Notes: generated by a model from the letters alone, not told the origin. A stretch of DNA of 64,000 bases from Actinobacteria bacterium IMCC26077 (GCA_002284915.1 CP015606.1:310001-374000), one strand, 5' to 3'; shown: positions 34,170 to 46,805, numbered from the stretch's first letter. Numbers and translations are program-made.

Positions 34170-34883
34170 ATGGCACGCGAACCGCTGTTGACCCAAGCGC
34201 AAAAAGGTTTCTTGCTCCATGCCTTCACTGCAAGCGGAGCAATTGCTGGGCTCCTCTCCCTTAGCGCGGTGATGAGTGGTCACATTCGCGCCGGATTGAT
34301 TTGGCTTATCGTCTGTCAGCTGATCGATGGATTTGATGGGCCGCTTGCGCGCCGTATAGATATCACAACTCATGCCCCGCAAATCAACGGCCACATTCTC
34401 GATCTGGTAGTCGACTATGTGACATGTGTTGTTGTTCCGGTGGCGCTATTTATTGAACTAGATATGTTGCCGAAGGGGCGAGAGTTTTGGTTCGCCGCGC
34501 TCATCATCTTTACTGGAGCGCTTTGGTATGCGCGTACTGACCAAGAAACTGACGACCACTGGTTCAATGGCTTTCCCGCTGCTTGGAATATCGTCGTCCC
34601 AACGCTGCTCATTCTCGATGCAAATAATGCAACTAAGCAGTTAGTGATTATCTTCTTATGCGGTCTATCGCTATCAAAGGTGCAATTCCCGCACATTGTT
34701 CGAGTTACAAAACTCCGCCCTATCACTCTGACTGTCGCCGTCATTTATTTTGTCGCGTTGACTTGGCTATCAGCGCAATTTCCCAATGGACCGGAGTGGG
34801 CTAAGCCAATCCTCGTCATTGCGCCTTTATATATCGTGGGCCTATCTATCTGGAAGACCTGGTTCGCCCCTAATAACCGCTAA
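34170..34883 (+). CDS. CDP-alcohol phosphatidyltransferase, phosphatidylcholine-synthase-like
   Basis: A 237-residue membrane enzyme with about 7-8 spans. The CDP-alcohol signature is intact (DGFDGPLARRI, eight or so residues, then GHILDLVVDYV). The DGPLARR...LDLVVDYVTCVVVP form is that of bacterial phosphatidylcholine synthase (choline + CDP-diacylglycerol) rather than PgsA or PssA. TTAGGAG precedes the ATG. Choline lipids are uncommon in actinobacteria, so the substrate alcohol should be treated as unproven. Confidence 0.82.
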   Translation: MAREPLLTQAQKGFLLHAFTASGAIAGLLSLSAVMSGHIRAGLIWLIVCQLIDGFDGPLARRIDITTHAPQINGHILDLVVDYVTCVVVPVALFIELDMLPKGREFWFAALIIFTGALWYARTDQETDDHWFNGFPAAWNIVVPTLLILDANNATKQLVIIFLCGLSLSKVQFPHIVRVTKLRPITLTVAVIYFVALTWLSAQFPNGPEWAKPILVIAPLYIVGLSIWKTWFAPNNR

Positions 34884-34909
34884 ATTGCCCATCCAGTATT
34901 CTTCCTTTC

Positions 34910-36961
34910 ATGATGATTCTGGCGGTCATTGCCTACCTCTATTCCGCAATCGCATTTGCGATAGTGGCGATAAAAGCTCGCGAGCTCGTCGGGATTTTTA
35001 AGAAGGGCCAACCTGATCCAACACGTTCAGAGAACCGCAAGGCTCGATGGGCTAATTTATTGAAAGAGGTCCTTGGCCATACCAAGATGACTCGATTCAC
35101 TGGCACTGGAATCGCGCACTGGTTTGTGATGGTGGGCTTTGGCGCGCTCCTTGGCACGTTGATCACTGCATTCGGCCAGGTAATCGATCCACACTTTTAT
35201 ATTCCAGGGATTGGCCACTTCGCTCCATACTTATGGCTAGTCGAAGCAATTGCATGGTTAACCGGAATTGGCATCTTCACACTCATTGCTATCCGCCAAG
35301 TCACTCGGATGAAAAAGAAAGGTCGCACATCTCGTTTCTATGGTTCTGGGAATTGGAAGGCGTACTACGTCGAAGGCACAATTCTGGCGATTGTCTTCTG
35401 CGTCATTGCACTTCGCGGCCTAGAAGGTGCTCTCGAGGGAATCACTGGGTGGAGCGCCAACTATCCACTGACGAGTTTTGTCGTGGAAGTATTCAGTGGC
35501 CAGTCGATTAGCACAGTTGAGAATCAGATTGCGCTGATTGCATTCCTTAAGATCATCGTTTCAATGACATGGTTCGTTGTGATTGCACTCAACTTAACGA
35601 TGGGTGTTGCCTGGCACCGCTTTCTTGCATTCTTCAATATTTATTTCAAGCGAAACGCCGATGGTCGAAATTCCCTCGGACCAGTTCCCGAGATGCTCTC
35701 GCATGGAAAGCCAATCGATTTCGAAGATCCTAAAGATGATGATGTCTTTGGAATTGGAAAGTCTGCAGACATCACGTGGAAAGGCCTACTCGACATGGCC
35801 AGCTGCACCGAGTGCGGCCGTTGCCAATCGCAATGCCCTGCCTGGCATACCGAAAAGCCACTCTCGCCGAAGCTTTTGATCATGGCGATGCGCGATCACG
35901 CGCTAACAAAGGTTCCCAGCGATGCACCAATAGTTGCTCTTGATGGACCGATTACTCCCGATGTGCTCTGGTCGTGCACCACCTGCGGAGCTTGTGTTAA
36001 CGAGTGTCCAGTAGATATCGAACATACCGACCACATCATTAATATGCGCCGCTTCCAAGTTCTGATTGAATCGGAATTTCCCACTGAACTTGGCAATACT
36101 TTTAAGAATCTTGAGAAGGCTGGCAACCCTTGGGGAGCTAATCGTGCTGATCGGAATGCGTGGATTGCCGAATGTGATTTCCCGATTCAGGTTCTCGAAG
36201 GCGAGATACCAGAGGACGTGGAATATCTCTTCTGGGTCGGTTGTGCAGGTGCATATGAAGAGCGCGCGAAGAAAACTACAAAAGCAGTAGCTGAACTTCT
36301 CTATCGTGCAGGGGTTTCTTTCGCAGTCTTAGGAAAGCGAGAGACTTGCACAGGTGATCCAGCTCGACGTGCCGGAAATGAATTCCTCTATCAAATTCTC
36401 TCTCGTGAGAATCTCGAGACCTTGCAAGAGACCTTTGGTACTCGTGGTACTAAGAAGGTTGTGGTCACCTGCCCACACTGCTTCACCACTATTGGTCGAG
36501 ATTATGCTCAGAGTGGTTTTGAATTAGAGATGGTCCATCACACCCAATTACTCAATCAATTAGTACGTGAAGGAAAGTTAAAGCCGGTCCCCAGCACAGA
36601 TCACAACGAAACGATTACCTATCACGATCCGTGCTACCTCGGGCGCCACAACGAGATCTACCAACCGCCACGAGAGTTGCTTGAGGCTACCGGCGCGCAA
36701 CTGATCGAAATGCCTCGTAACAAAGATCGCTCCTTCTGCTGCGGCGCTGGCGGTGGCAGGATGTGGATGGAGGAGAAACTCGGTTCACGCATCAACCTCA
36801 ACCGGGTCGACGAGGCGATCGCTACAGGAGCAGATCAAGTCGCCGTTGCCTGCCCCTTCTGTCGGGTGATGGTCAGCGACGGTATGACTGGCCGCCAATC
36901 TGAGGTCGAGGTCCTCGATGTCGCCCAGCGCCTGCTAAAAGTCCTTCCCACTGACCGATAG
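34910..36961 (+). CDS. Membrane-bound Fe-S oxidoreductase with CCG domains (HdrD/GlpC-like)
   Basis: A 683-residue protein. The N-terminal part has about five membrane spans of nitrate-reductase-gamma/HdrE type. Two [4Fe-4S] motifs follow (CTECGRCQSQCP near residue 301 and CTTCGACVNECP near 359). Two CCG cysteine-rich domains come next (WVGCAGAYEERAKK...TCPHCF; HDPCYLGRHNEIY...SFCCGAGGGRMW). It probably passes electrons between the quinone pool and a cytoplasmic partner; homologues such as Rv0338c are conserved in actinobacteria. No SD is evident before the ATGATG start; a leaderless mRNA is possible. Confidence 0.9.
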   Translation: MMILAVIAYLYSAIAFAIVAIKARELVGIFKKGQPDPTRSENRKARWANLLKEVLGHTKMTRFTGTGIAHWFVMVGFGALLGTLITAFGQVIDPHFYIPGIGHFAPYLWLVEAIAWLTGIGIFTLIAIRQVTRMKKKGRTSRFYGSGNWKAYYVEGTILAIVFCVIALRGLEGALEGITGWSANYPLTSFVVEVFSGQSISTVENQIALIAFLKIIVSMTWFVVIALNLTMGVAWHRFLAFFNIYFKRNADGRNSLGPVPEMLSHGKPIDFEDPKDDDVFGIGKSADITWKGLLDMASCTECGRCQSQCPAWHTEKPLSPKLLIMAMRDHALTKVPSDAPIVALDGPITPDVLWSCTTCGACVNECPVDIEHTDHIINMRRFQVLIESEFPTELGNTFKNLEKAGNPWGANRADRNAWIAECDFPIQVLEGEIPEDVEYLFWVGCAGAYEERAKKTTKAVAELLYRAGVSFAVLGKRETCTGDPARRAGNEFLYQILSRENLETLQETFGTRGTKKVVVTCPHCFTTIGRDYAQSGFELEMVHHTQLLNQLVREGKLKPVPSTDHNETITYHDPCYLGRHNEIYQPPRELLEATGAQLIEMPRNKDRSFCCGAGGGRMWMEEKLGSRINLNRVDEAIATGADQVAVACPFCRVMVSDGMTGRQSEVEVLDVAQRLLKVLPTDR

Positions 36962-37006
36962 TCGGGAATAACCCCGGCCCGCCTTGCGTTCTCCCATATA
37001 GCAAAA

Positions 37007-37027
37007 GTTGAGTCGAAGCGGCTCAGG
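37007..37027 (+). promoter_or_regulatory. HAIR-like operator (HspR box) upstream of dnaK
   Basis: GTTGAGT-N7-GCTCAGG matches the HspR HAIR consensus CTTGAGT-N7-ACTCAAG at 11 of 14 arm positions. It lies about 60 bases before the dnaK ATG, and HspR itself is the fourth gene of the operon. This fits the known actinobacterial feedback loop in which HspR, with DnaK as corepressor, represses this promoter. Confidence 0.72.
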
Positions 37028-37088
37028 TTATTTGATAGCCTTCCGCCCCCGCCTCAGTAACGAAGAAGTAACTAGGGAGAGAACAGAT

Positions 37089-38912
37089 ATGGCAAGAGCA
37101 GTAGGTATCGATTTAGGAACCACCAATAGCGTGGTCAGCGTCCTTGAAGGTGGCGAGCCAACGGTGATCGCCAATGCCGAAGGCGCCCGGACCACCCCAT
37201 CGATTGTCGCATTCGCCAAAAATGGCGAGGTCCTCGTAGGTGAGGTCGCTAAGCGCCAGTCCGTGACCAACGTTGAGCGGACCATTCGCTCCGTGAAGCG
37301 GCACATGGGTACTACCTGGAGTATCGATATTGATGGAAAGGGATATACCGCGCAAGAGATCAGCGCACGGGTACTCCAGAAGTTAAAGCGTGATGCCGAG
37401 AGCTACCTCGGCGAGAAAGTAACCGATGCGGTCATCACCGTGCCTGCTTACTTCAGCGATGCACAACGACAGGCAACGAAAGAGGCTGGCGAGATTGCCG
37501 GACTCAATGTACTTCGCATTATCAACGAGCCAACTGCAGCAGCGCTTGCATATGGACTCGATAAGGGTGAGAAAGAACAGACCATCCTCGTCTTTGACCT
37601 TGGTGGTGGAACTTTCGACGTATCACTCCTAGAGATTGGTGATGGCATCGTCGAGGTAAAAGCAACAAATGGTGATAACCAACTTGGTGGTGACGATTGG
37701 GATCAGAAGCTTGTTGATCATCTCGTCGCAACATTCAAGAGCAAGAATGGCATCGACTTAACAAAAGATAAGATGGCGATGCAACGAATTCGTGAAGCAG
37801 CAGAGAAAGCAAAGATTGAACTCTCCTCTTCACAACAAACATCAATCAATCTTCCATACATCACTGTTGATGCAGAGAAGAACCCACTCTTCCTTGATGA
37901 GACTGTCACTCGCGCACAATTCCAACAGATGAGCGCAGATCTACTCAATCGTTGCAAGGTGCCATTCCAGGCAGTGCTCAAAGATGCGGGCATTCCGATT
38001 AACAAGATTGACCATGTTGTTCTTGTGGGTGGATCTACTCGTATGCCAGCAGTAGTGGATCTTGTGAAGGAGCTAACCGGCGGACGCGAGCCAAATAAGG
38101 GCGTAAACCCAGACGAGGTAGTCGCAGTCGGAGCCGCACTCCAAGCGGGCGTACTCAAGGGCGAGGTAAAGGATGTCCTACTCCTTGATGTCACCCCACT
38201 CTCACTTGGTATTGAGACCAAGGGTGGAATCATGACCAAGCTCATTGAGCGAAACACCACTATCCCAACGAAGCGGAGCGAAGTCTTCACTACCGCTGAT
38301 GACAATCAGCCGGCGGTGCAGATCCAGGTCTTCCAAGGTGAGCGCGAGATGGCGGCCTATAACAAGAAGCTCGGCATGTTCGAACTCACTGGGTTACCAC
38401 CTGCGCCACGTGGAGTGCCACAGATTGAAGTCACCTTCGATATCGATGCGAACGGCATCGTCCATGTCTCCGCGAAGGATCTTGGAACAGGTAAGGAACA
38501 GAGCATGACCATCACTGGTGGCTCCGCACTACCTAAGGATGAGATTGATCGCATGATGCGCGAAGCTGAATCACACGCTGAGGAAGATAAGGCGCGTCGC
38601 GAAGAGGCAGAGATTCGCAATAACGGTGATTCGCTCGTCTATCAGACCGAGAAGTTCATCACTGATAACGCTGAGAAGTTCAATGAGGGAGAGCTCGCGA
38701 GCAAGAAGGGCGAAGTCGAGAGTGCGCTCGCCGAACTCAAGAGCGCTCTTCAAGGAAGCGATACTGCCGCAATCAAGAGCGCGACTGAGAAAGTCGCAAC
38801 TATCAGCCAAACTCTCGGTGCTGCGCTTTATGAAGCGAATGCCGCTGCGAGCGCTTCAGCAAAACCAGCTGAAGATGGCGTTGAGGATGCAGAGATCGTC
38901 GAAGAGAAATGA
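37089..38912 (+). CDS. dnaK: Chaperone DnaK (Hsp70)
   Basis: A 607-residue Hsp70. The ATPase domain starts [22 protein letters not shown] and has [18 protein letters not shown] and [13 protein letters not shown]. The substrate-binding domain begins after [17 protein letters not shown], and the helical lid ends in [13 protein letters not shown] use ATG 37089, which has AGGGAGAG upstream. The upstream in-frame extension to 37008 would translate the HAIR site. Stop overlaps grpE by four bases. Confidence 0.97.
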   Translation: MARAVGIDLGTTNSVVSVLEGGEPTVIANAEGARTTPSIVAFAKNGEVLVGEVAKRQSVTNVERTIRSVKRHMGTTWSIDIDGKGYTAQEISARVLQKLKRDAESYLGEKVTDAVITVPAYFSDAQRQATKEAGEIAGLNVLRIINEPTAAALAYGLDKGEKEQTILVFDLGGGTFDVSLLEIGDGIVEVKATNGDNQLGGDDWDQKLVDHLVATFKSKNGIDLTKDKMAMQRIREAAEKAKIELSSSQQTSINLPYITVDAEKNPLFLDETVTRAQFQQMSADLLNRCKVPFQAVLKDAGIPINKIDHVVLVGGSTRMPAVVDLVKELTGGREPNKGVNPDEVVAVGAALQAGVLKGEVKDVLLLDVTPLSLGIETKGGIMTKLIERNTTIPTKRSEVFTTADDNQPAVQIQVFQGEREMAAYNKKLGMFELTGLPPAPRGVPQIEVTFDIDANGIVHVSAKDLGTGKEQSMTITGGSALPKDEIDRMMREAESHAEEDKARREEAEIRNNGDSLVYQTEKFITDNAEKFNEGELASKKGEVESALAELKSALQGSDTAAIKSATEKVATISQTLGAALYEANAAASASAKPAEDGVEDAEIVEEK

Positions 38913-39406
38913 GCGACGAGACTAGTTCAGTAGTCACAGAGGAGAGCGCCCCGCAAGAAGATTCGCAAGAATCCTCTGGGGGCGCTAGCCCTGTAGATCC
39001 GGTAGTCGCGCTCACCAACGACCTGCAACGCCTGCAAGCTGAATACCAGAATTATCGGAAGCGCGTTGATCGCGACCGAGCGTTGGCAAGTGAGTTAGCG
39101 GTAGCCGCACTCTTAGTTGAACTCTTACCAATTCTCGATGATTTAGATCGCGCACGTGAGCATGGTGAACTTGAAGGCGGATTCAAATCAGTAGCTGAGC
39201 AGATTGAACGGACAGTCGAGAAGTTAGGTCTTGTGAAGTTTGGCGAAGCTGATACTCCATTTGATCCACAAATCCACGAGGCTTTGATGCACTTAACTTC
39301 AGCTGATGTTACTGAAGCTACCGCGACTGCAATTTTGCAATCAGGTTATAAATTGAAAGATCGTGTCCTTCGACCAGCGCGGGTAGCAGTAACAGATCCG
39401 GAGTAA
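38909..39406 (+). CDS. grpE: Nucleotide exchange factor GrpE
   Basis: A 165-residue cochaperone that releases ADP from DnaK. It has an acidic, disordered N-terminus (residues 1-35), a long helix ([25 protein letters not shown]), then the beta domain with [12 protein letters not shown] and [20 protein letters not shown]-like ending. ATGA overlap with dnaK gives tight stoichiometry. Confidence 0.96.
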   Translation: MSDETSSVVTEESAPQEDSQESSGGASPVDPVVALTNDLQRLQAEYQNYRKRVDRDRALASELAVAALLVELLPILDDLDRAREHGELEGGFKSVAEQIERTVEKLGLVKFGEADTPFDPQIHEALMHLTSADVTEATATAILQSGYKLKDRVLRPARVAVTDPE

Positions 39407-39415
39407 GAAGAAACC

Positions 39416-40303
39416 ATGGCCGCAAAAGACTTATACGAAAAGGATTATTACGCGATCCTTGGCGTAGAAAAGAGCGCCGACGGCGATGCCATCAAGAAGC
39501 GATATCGGAAACTTGCTCGTGAACTTCACCCCGATAAAACTAAGGGCGATAAGACTCTAGAAGAGCGTTTCAAAGCAGTATCTGAGGCTTACGACATTCT
39601 CTCCGATGAGAAGAAGCGAGCTGAATATGATCAGGCACGAACGCTCTTTCAACAAGGAGGCGTTCCCAACGGTGGGTTCCAAGGAAATTTTTCCGCCGGG
39701 GGATTTGGAGACTTGGGCGATATCTTCGGCAATTTATTCGGAGGTCAACGTGGCCCTCGACGTGGCGCAGATATGCAGGCGCAAGCCACTATCTCGTTCC
39801 GCGAATCGATTAATGGCACACAACTCACCTTCAACTCACCATCTGGGCCAGTCACCACGAAAATTCCTGCCGGTGTCAACGATGGTGCGAAGATTCGAGT
39901 TCGCGGGAAAGGCGCGCCTGGCGAAGCTGGGCCTGGAGATCTTTACATCACAATTTCGGTAGCGCCACACTCAGTATTTTCACGACGAGATGAGAACTTG
40001 CTCATTACCTTGCCAGTTACTTTCCCCGAAGCAGCTCTTGGTGCTGATGTTGCCGTGCCAACGCTCTCAGGCGAAGAGGTCACCCTGCGCTTGCCTGCTG
40101 GAACAGCAAATGGCAAGACCTTGCGAATCAAAGGACGTGGAATCGCGCGGAAAGATGGGAGCGCTGGCGATCTCCTAGTGACGATTGAAGTAACGGTGCC
40201 ACAGCGGATAGATGGTAAGGCAGAGAAAGCGCTTGAAACTTTTAATGAAGAGATGAAAGATGCTGACCCACGTGAGGAATTTAGAAAGCGGGCGCGGTCA
40301 TGA
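39416..40303 (+). CDS. dnaJ: DnaJ-family cochaperone lacking zinc-finger domain
   Basis: A 295-residue Hsp40 stimulating DnaK ATPase. The J domain (residues about 8-72) has the HPD motif in LHPDKTKGD. A Gly/Phe-rich linker (GGFQGNFSAGGFGDLGDIF) follows, then two beta C-terminal domains. The four CxxCxGxG zinc repeats of type I DnaJ are absent, so this is a CbpA-like, type II protein even though it occupies the canonical dnaJ position. Four-base overlap with hspR. Confidence 0.93.
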   Translation: MAAKDLYEKDYYAILGVEKSADGDAIKKRYRKLARELHPDKTKGDKTLEERFKAVSEAYDILSDEKKRAEYDQARTLFQQGGVPNGGFQGNFSAGGFGDLGDIFGNLFGGQRGPRRGADMQAQATISFRESINGTQLTFNSPSGPVTTKIPAGVNDGAKIRVRGKGAPGEAGPGDLYITISVAPHSVFSRRDENLLITLPVTFPEAALGADVAVPTLSGEEVTLRLPAGTANGKTLRIKGRGIARKDGSAGDLLVTIEVTVPQRIDGKAEKALETFNEEMKDADPREEFRKRARS

Positions 40304-40662
40304 GTAATCCAGGAAAGGAACTCGGCGACGAGACGCCCGTCTATGTAATTTCGGTAGCCGCCGAATTAGCAGGGATGCACCCACAAACGCTTCGCCAATA
40401 CGATCGGTTGGGCTTAGTCTCACCTGGGCGATCTAGCGGACGCGGTCGTCGATACTCACTTCGAGATATTGTCTTGCTCCGAGCAATCGCGAAGTTAACT
40501 AATGACGGCATAAACCTCGCCGGTATCGCTCGGATCATGGAGCTAGAAGCGACCGTTGCTCGACTCGATGGCGAAGTAGCAAAACTGCGCGAGGAAGTAA
40601 ATGCGCTGTTGGCAGAAAACCCGCCAAAATCACTCGTGATTTATCGCCCAGAAAACCAATAA
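40300..40662 (+). CDS. hspR: MerR-family heat-shock repressor HspR
   Basis: A 120-residue repressor. The MerR winged helix starts at about residue 14 (VYVISVAAELAGMHPQTLRQYDRLGLVSPGRSSGRGRRYSLRDIVLLRAIAKL) and a C-terminal coiled coil follows (LEATVARLDGEVAKLREEVNALL). It is the fourth gene of dnaK-grpE-dnaJ-hspR, starting in an ATGA overlap. The likely operator is the HAIR-like repeat at 37007-37027. Confidence 0.95.
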   Translation: MSNPGKELGDETPVYVISVAAELAGMHPQTLRQYDRLGLVSPGRSSGRGRRYSLRDIVLLRAIAKLTNDGINLAGIARIMELEATVARLDGEVAKLREEVNALLAENPPKSLVIYRPENQ

Positions 40663-40681
40663 ATCAATAGGATTGCGCACT

Positions 40682-41218
40682 ATGAGCGCACGTGAATCCT
40701 TACTTCAAGAAATCAAAAGCAAAGCCGTTGTTCATGGCAAAGTGATCCTCTCCAGCGGGAAAGAGGCCGATTACTATGTGGATTTACGCCGCGTGACTCT
40801 TGATGCAGTAGCAGCACCCTTAGTGGGAGAGGTGATGCTCGATGCGACTAGTCAATTCGAATACGACGCAGTTGGCGGATTAACGCTCGGCGCAGATCCA
40901 GTAGCAACTGCAATGCTCCATGCCGCAAGTAAGCGAGGGCGCAAACTCGATGCGTTTGTTGTCCGAAAGAGCGAGAAGCAACATGGGCTCCAACGAAGAA
41001 TTGAAGGGCCAGATGTCAAAGGGCGAAAAGTCCTAGCGGTAGAAGATACTTCGACAACTGGAGGCTCGGTCCTTACTGCAGTCGAAGCGCTGCAAGAAGC
41101 GGGCGCGATTGTCGTCGGCGTCGCAGTAATCGTCGATCGTGGCGCTGGACCAAAGGTGCACGAGGCAAACTTGCCCTACATAGCGGCGTTCACACTTTCA
41201 GATCTCGGATTGACCTAG
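40682..41218 (+). CDS. pyrE: Orotate phosphoribosyltransferase
   Basis: A 178-residue cytoplasmic dimer making OMP from orotate and PRPP. Motifs: FVVRKSEKQHGLQRRIEG (catalytic Lys loop) and the PRPP-binding VLAVEDTSTTGGS. ATG 40682 is chosen over an in-frame TTG at 40673 because AGGA is 9 bases upstream. It follows hspR by 19 bases and converges on the DedA gene 3 bases away. Confidence 0.95.
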   Translation: MSARESLLQEIKSKAVVHGKVILSSGKEADYYVDLRRVTLDAVAAPLVGEVMLDATSQFEYDAVGGLTLGADPVATAMLHAASKRGRKLDAFVVRKSEKQHGLQRRIEGPDVKGRKVLAVEDTSTTGGSVLTAVEALQEAGAIVVGVAVIVDRGAGPKVHEANLPYIAAFTLSDLGLT

Positions 41219-41221
41219 CTC

Positions 41222-41839
41222 TTATTTCTTCTTCTTAAGAAGCTCGCGCAGAATTGGAATCATGCTAATCAATACTAAGCAGGCAACAATAGGAAGAAGA
41301 TACTTGTCAATAGATCCTGACACTCTCTCACCTAGAAGGTAACCGAGAATCAAAATTGAGGATGTCCAGATAACCGCGCTAATCGCATTCCAAAAGGTAA
41401 ATTTCTTCTTATCCATTTTCAAAATGCCAGCAAGAGGACTCATCAGAGTTCTAACAATAGGAATGTAGCGGCCAAAGGTGATTGCTTTTCCAGGACCGTA
41501 ACGATTAAACCAAGCTTCTGCATATCGAACTCGTTCTTGATTGAAGATTCGGCCATCAGGTCGATCGAATAGCGCGCGACCGTAGCGTGCCCCAATGAAA
41601 TAGCCGAGCTCCGAGCCGAGAAAAGCTGCTACTGGGCAAAAGATCAGGAGTGTCGTAAGTGAGAGTTGGAAGCCAAGCGCGTCCGTCCCCGCAGCTAACC
41701 CGGCGACGAAGAGGAGTGAATCACCGGGGAGTACGAGGCCAATGAGCAGGCCGGTCTCAACGAAGAGGGTGATGATGACCCCGATAGTCCCCAGACTGGT
41801 GACTATCGCTTCGGGATTGAGGAGGTCGGCTAACCGCAC
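41222..41839 (-). CDS. DedA-family membrane protein
   Basis: A 205-residue SNARE-associated/VTT-domain membrane protein, now thought to scramble or flip phospholipid carriers. Landmarks: ETGLLIGLVLPGDSLLFVAG, GSELGYFIGARYGRALFDR, and the re-entrant, charged motif AITFGRYIPIVRTLMSPLAGILKMDKKKFTFWNAISAVIW. The C-terminus is Lys-rich (LRELLKKKK). Divergent from purA across a 138-base gap. Confidence 0.93.
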   Translation of the reverse strand: MRLADLLNPEAIVTSLGTIGVIITLFVETGLLIGLVLPGDSLLFVAGLAAGTDALGFQLSLTTLLIFCPVAAFLGSELGYFIGARYGRALFDRPDGRIFNQERVRYAEAWFNRYGPGKAITFGRYIPIVRTLMSPLAGILKMDKKKFTFWNAISAVIWTSSILILGYLLGERVSGSIDKYLLPIVACLVLISMIPILRELLKKKK

Positions 41840-41904
41840 AGCGACACACTACGCGGAGTAGCCCCTAATTTTCCCAACGGCGCAAGATATGAAAGTATTG
41901 GGCG

Positions 41905-44511
<2,607 letters not shown>

Positions 44512-45945
44512 GTGGTTGAGAATAGCGCTATGAATATCCCATCGACTTTAGCTACTAGATACGCAAGCGATGAGATGTGCGCGATTTGGTCTCCTGAAGC
44601 AAAGATCATTCAAGAGCGAAAGTTGTGGATTGCTGTGCTGAAAGCACAGAGAGAATTGGGCTTAGCAATCGAAGATTCTGCAATTACTTCATATGAGAAG
44701 GTAGTAACGAAAGTTGATCTTGCATCGATAGATCAGCGTGAAAAAGTCCTTCGACATGATGTCAAGGCGCGAATCGAAGAGTTCAACGCCCTTGCGGGAT
44801 ATCAGTCGATTCATGCAGGTATGACTAGCCGTGATCTCACCGAATCAGTCGAGGCTCTGCAGATTAAATCGGCATTGCATGTGGTACACGACAAGTACGT
44901 AGCTCTTCTTAATGGTTTTGCTAAGCGTGCTACTGAATACATCGACCAGCCGATTGCGGGGCGTTCCCATAACGTCCCTGCTCAGATCACAACAGTCGGC
45001 AAACGCTTTGCCACTTTCGCCGAGGAAGCGCTCTTTGCATTCAATCGACTCGAAGACCTCTTGGCGCGACTTCCAATGAGAGGGCTTAAAGGACCAGTAG
45101 GCACCGCTCAAGATGCTTTAGATCTATTTGATGGCGATGAAAGAAAATTAGCAGAACTAGATATGAAGATTGCTCGCTATCTTGGTTTTGAGAACATTCT
45201 CGATTCAGTTGGGCAGATCTATCCACGGTCATTCGATTTTGATGTTCTCTCTGCGCTGCTCCAGCTAGCTGCAGCGCCATCTAATATGGCAACCACACTT
45301 CGGTTGATGGCGGGCGCTGAGCTAGCGACTGAAGGATTTCAAGCAGGCCAGGTTGGTTCTTCAGCGATGCCACATAAGATGAACGCCCGATCTAGCGAGC
45401 GAATCAATGGATTTACCGCGCTATTGCGCGGATATTCAGTCGCAATTTCTGAGTTGAGTGGTAATCAATGGAACGAGGGCGATGTCGCGTGCAGCGTGGT
45501 CCGTCGAGTTGCGCTCCCAGATGCATTCTTTGCTATTGATGGGTTACTAGAAACAGCGCTAACAGTTATTGATGAGATGGGAATCTTCGTTGGAGCAATC
45601 GACGCTGAGTTGGAACGAAATCTCCCATTCCTAGCAACAACGAAGATACTGATGGCTGCAGTGAAGAAGGGCGTTGGTCGCGAAAGCGCGCATGCCGCCA
45701 TAAAGGAGCATTCACTCGCTGCAATCACTGCATTGCGTGAAGGTGGCAATAATGACCTGCTAACTCGCATCGCAGATGACTCAAGGATTCCACTTGATCT
45801 TGGCGAATTACAGTCGCTCATTTCATCCCCACTGGATTTCACTGGAAGTGCTCAGCAACAGACGATGCAAGTGGTTGCACGGGTGGCAGAGGTCTGCGCT
45901 CGTAACCCTGAGGCTGCGAAGTATCGGCCAGGTGCGATTCGGTGA
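44512..45945 (+). CDS. purB: Adenylosuccinate lyase
   Basis: A 477-residue fumarase-superfamily lyase acting on SAICAR and adenylosuccinate. It has the IPSTLATRYASDEM start typical of the actinobacterial form, TSRDLTESV, and the signature loop SSAMPHKMNARSSERINGF with the catalytic Ser. The GTG at 44512 has AAAGGGG at good spacing. An in-frame ATG at 44530, matching family N-termini, is the alternative start. Overlaps purC by four bases. Confidence 0.96.
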   Translation: MVENSAMNIPSTLATRYASDEMCAIWSPEAKIIQERKLWIAVLKAQRELGLAIEDSAITSYEKVVTKVDLASIDQREKVLRHDVKARIEEFNALAGYQSIHAGMTSRDLTESVEALQIKSALHVVHDKYVALLNGFAKRATEYIDQPIAGRSHNVPAQITTVGKRFATFAEEALFAFNRLEDLLARLPMRGLKGPVGTAQDALDLFDGDERKLAELDMKIARYLGFENILDSVGQIYPRSFDFDVLSALLQLAAAPSNMATTLRLMAGAELATEGFQAGQVGSSAMPHKMNARSSERINGFTALLRGYSVAISELSGNQWNEGDVACSVVRRVALPDAFFAIDGLLETALTVIDEMGIFVGAIDAELERNLPFLATTKILMAAVKKGVGRESAHAAIKEHSLAAITALREGGNNDLLTRIADDSRIPLDLGELQSLISSPLDFTGSAQQQTMQVVARVAEVCARNPEAAKYRPGAIR

Positions 45946-46784
45946 TTGGCTGGCGGCCATTAAAAAGTGGGAAAGTTCGCGATCTCTACGTTAATGATGT
46001 CGGCGAGATTCTGTTGGTCGCATCAGATCGGATCAGCGCATACGACTGGATTATGCCGACGCCAATCCCTGACAAAGGGCGATTATTAACAGAGCTTTCG
46101 CTCTTCTGGTTCGAGAAACTTCGCGACGTAGTTCCCAATCATGTTCTTTCTACGGAAGTGCCGGTGGAGGTCAAAGGCCGGGCAATCATCTGTAAACCGC
46201 TTGAGATCTTCCCGGTGGAATGCGTTGCCCGGGGATATCTCACTGGTTCTGGTTGGCAGGAGTATCAGCAAGAGCGTCAGGTATGCGGAATTTCATTGCC
46301 AGCTGGCCTACTCGATGGCTCTGAACTTCCAGAACCAATCTTCACTCCCGCAACCAAGGCTGAGGTTGGCGAACATGACGAGAACATCTCATTCGAGGTG
46401 AGTCAAAAGATCGTTGGCGCGCAGATTGCAGGTGAGTTACGGCGATTGACGCTTGCTCTCTACTCAACCGCTCGAGATTATGCGCAAAGCCGTGGCATCA
46501 TCATCGCTGATACGAAATTTGAATTTGGTTTGGATAGTGATGGTCAGATCACTCTCGCTGATGAGGCGCTCACGCCAGACTCTTCTCGCTTCTGGCCCGC
46601 GACAGGATGGCAACCAGGTGGCGCTCAGCCCTCGTATGACAAGCAGTATCTTCGTGACTGGTTAACCAGTATCGGTTGGGATCGCCAGAGCCCGCCGCCT
46701 CCGCTGCCCGATGAGGTAGTCGCAAAGACGCGGGCTAGATATTGTGAGGCGTACGCCGCACTCACCGGTGAAGAGTTCAGGTAA
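45942..46784 (+). CDS. purC: SAICAR synthase
   Basis: A 280-residue ATP-dependent ligase joining aspartate to CAIR. Motifs: SGKVRDLYV, LVASDRISAYDWIMPTPIPDKG, CKPLEIFPVECVARGYLTGSGW, and IIIADTKFEFGLD followed by DEALTPDSSRFWP. GTG start in a four-base overlap with purB (GTGA). Length fits the long (about 280-300) actinobacterial form. Confidence 0.97.
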   Translation: MIGWRPLKSGKVRDLYVNDVGEILLVASDRISAYDWIMPTPIPDKGRLLTELSLFWFEKLRDVVPNHVLSTEVPVEVKGRAIICKPLEIFPVECVARGYLTGSGWQEYQQERQVCGISLPAGLLDGSELPEPIFTPATKAEVGEHDENISFEVSQKIVGAQIAGELRRLTLALYSTARDYAQSRGIIIADTKFEFGLDSDGQITLADEALTPDSSRFWPATGWQPGGAQPSYDKQYLRDWLTSIGWDRQSPPPPLPDEVVAKTRARYCEAYAALTGEEFR

Positions 46785-46805
46785 TTCCTCGCATAGGATG
46801 GCGCC

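Noticed and set aside
34117-34176. Longer start for the small membrane protein
   Set aside because: It would overlap the divergent phosphatidyltransferase start and adds no recognisable segment.
37008-37088. Longer DnaK start
   Set aside because: It would translate the HAIR-like operator; [12 protein letters not shown] is the universal DnaK start and has its own ribosome site.
37718-38305. 195-codon minus-strand ORF inside dnaK
   Set aside because: Mirror frame of conserved dnaK codons; no ribosome site or family motif.
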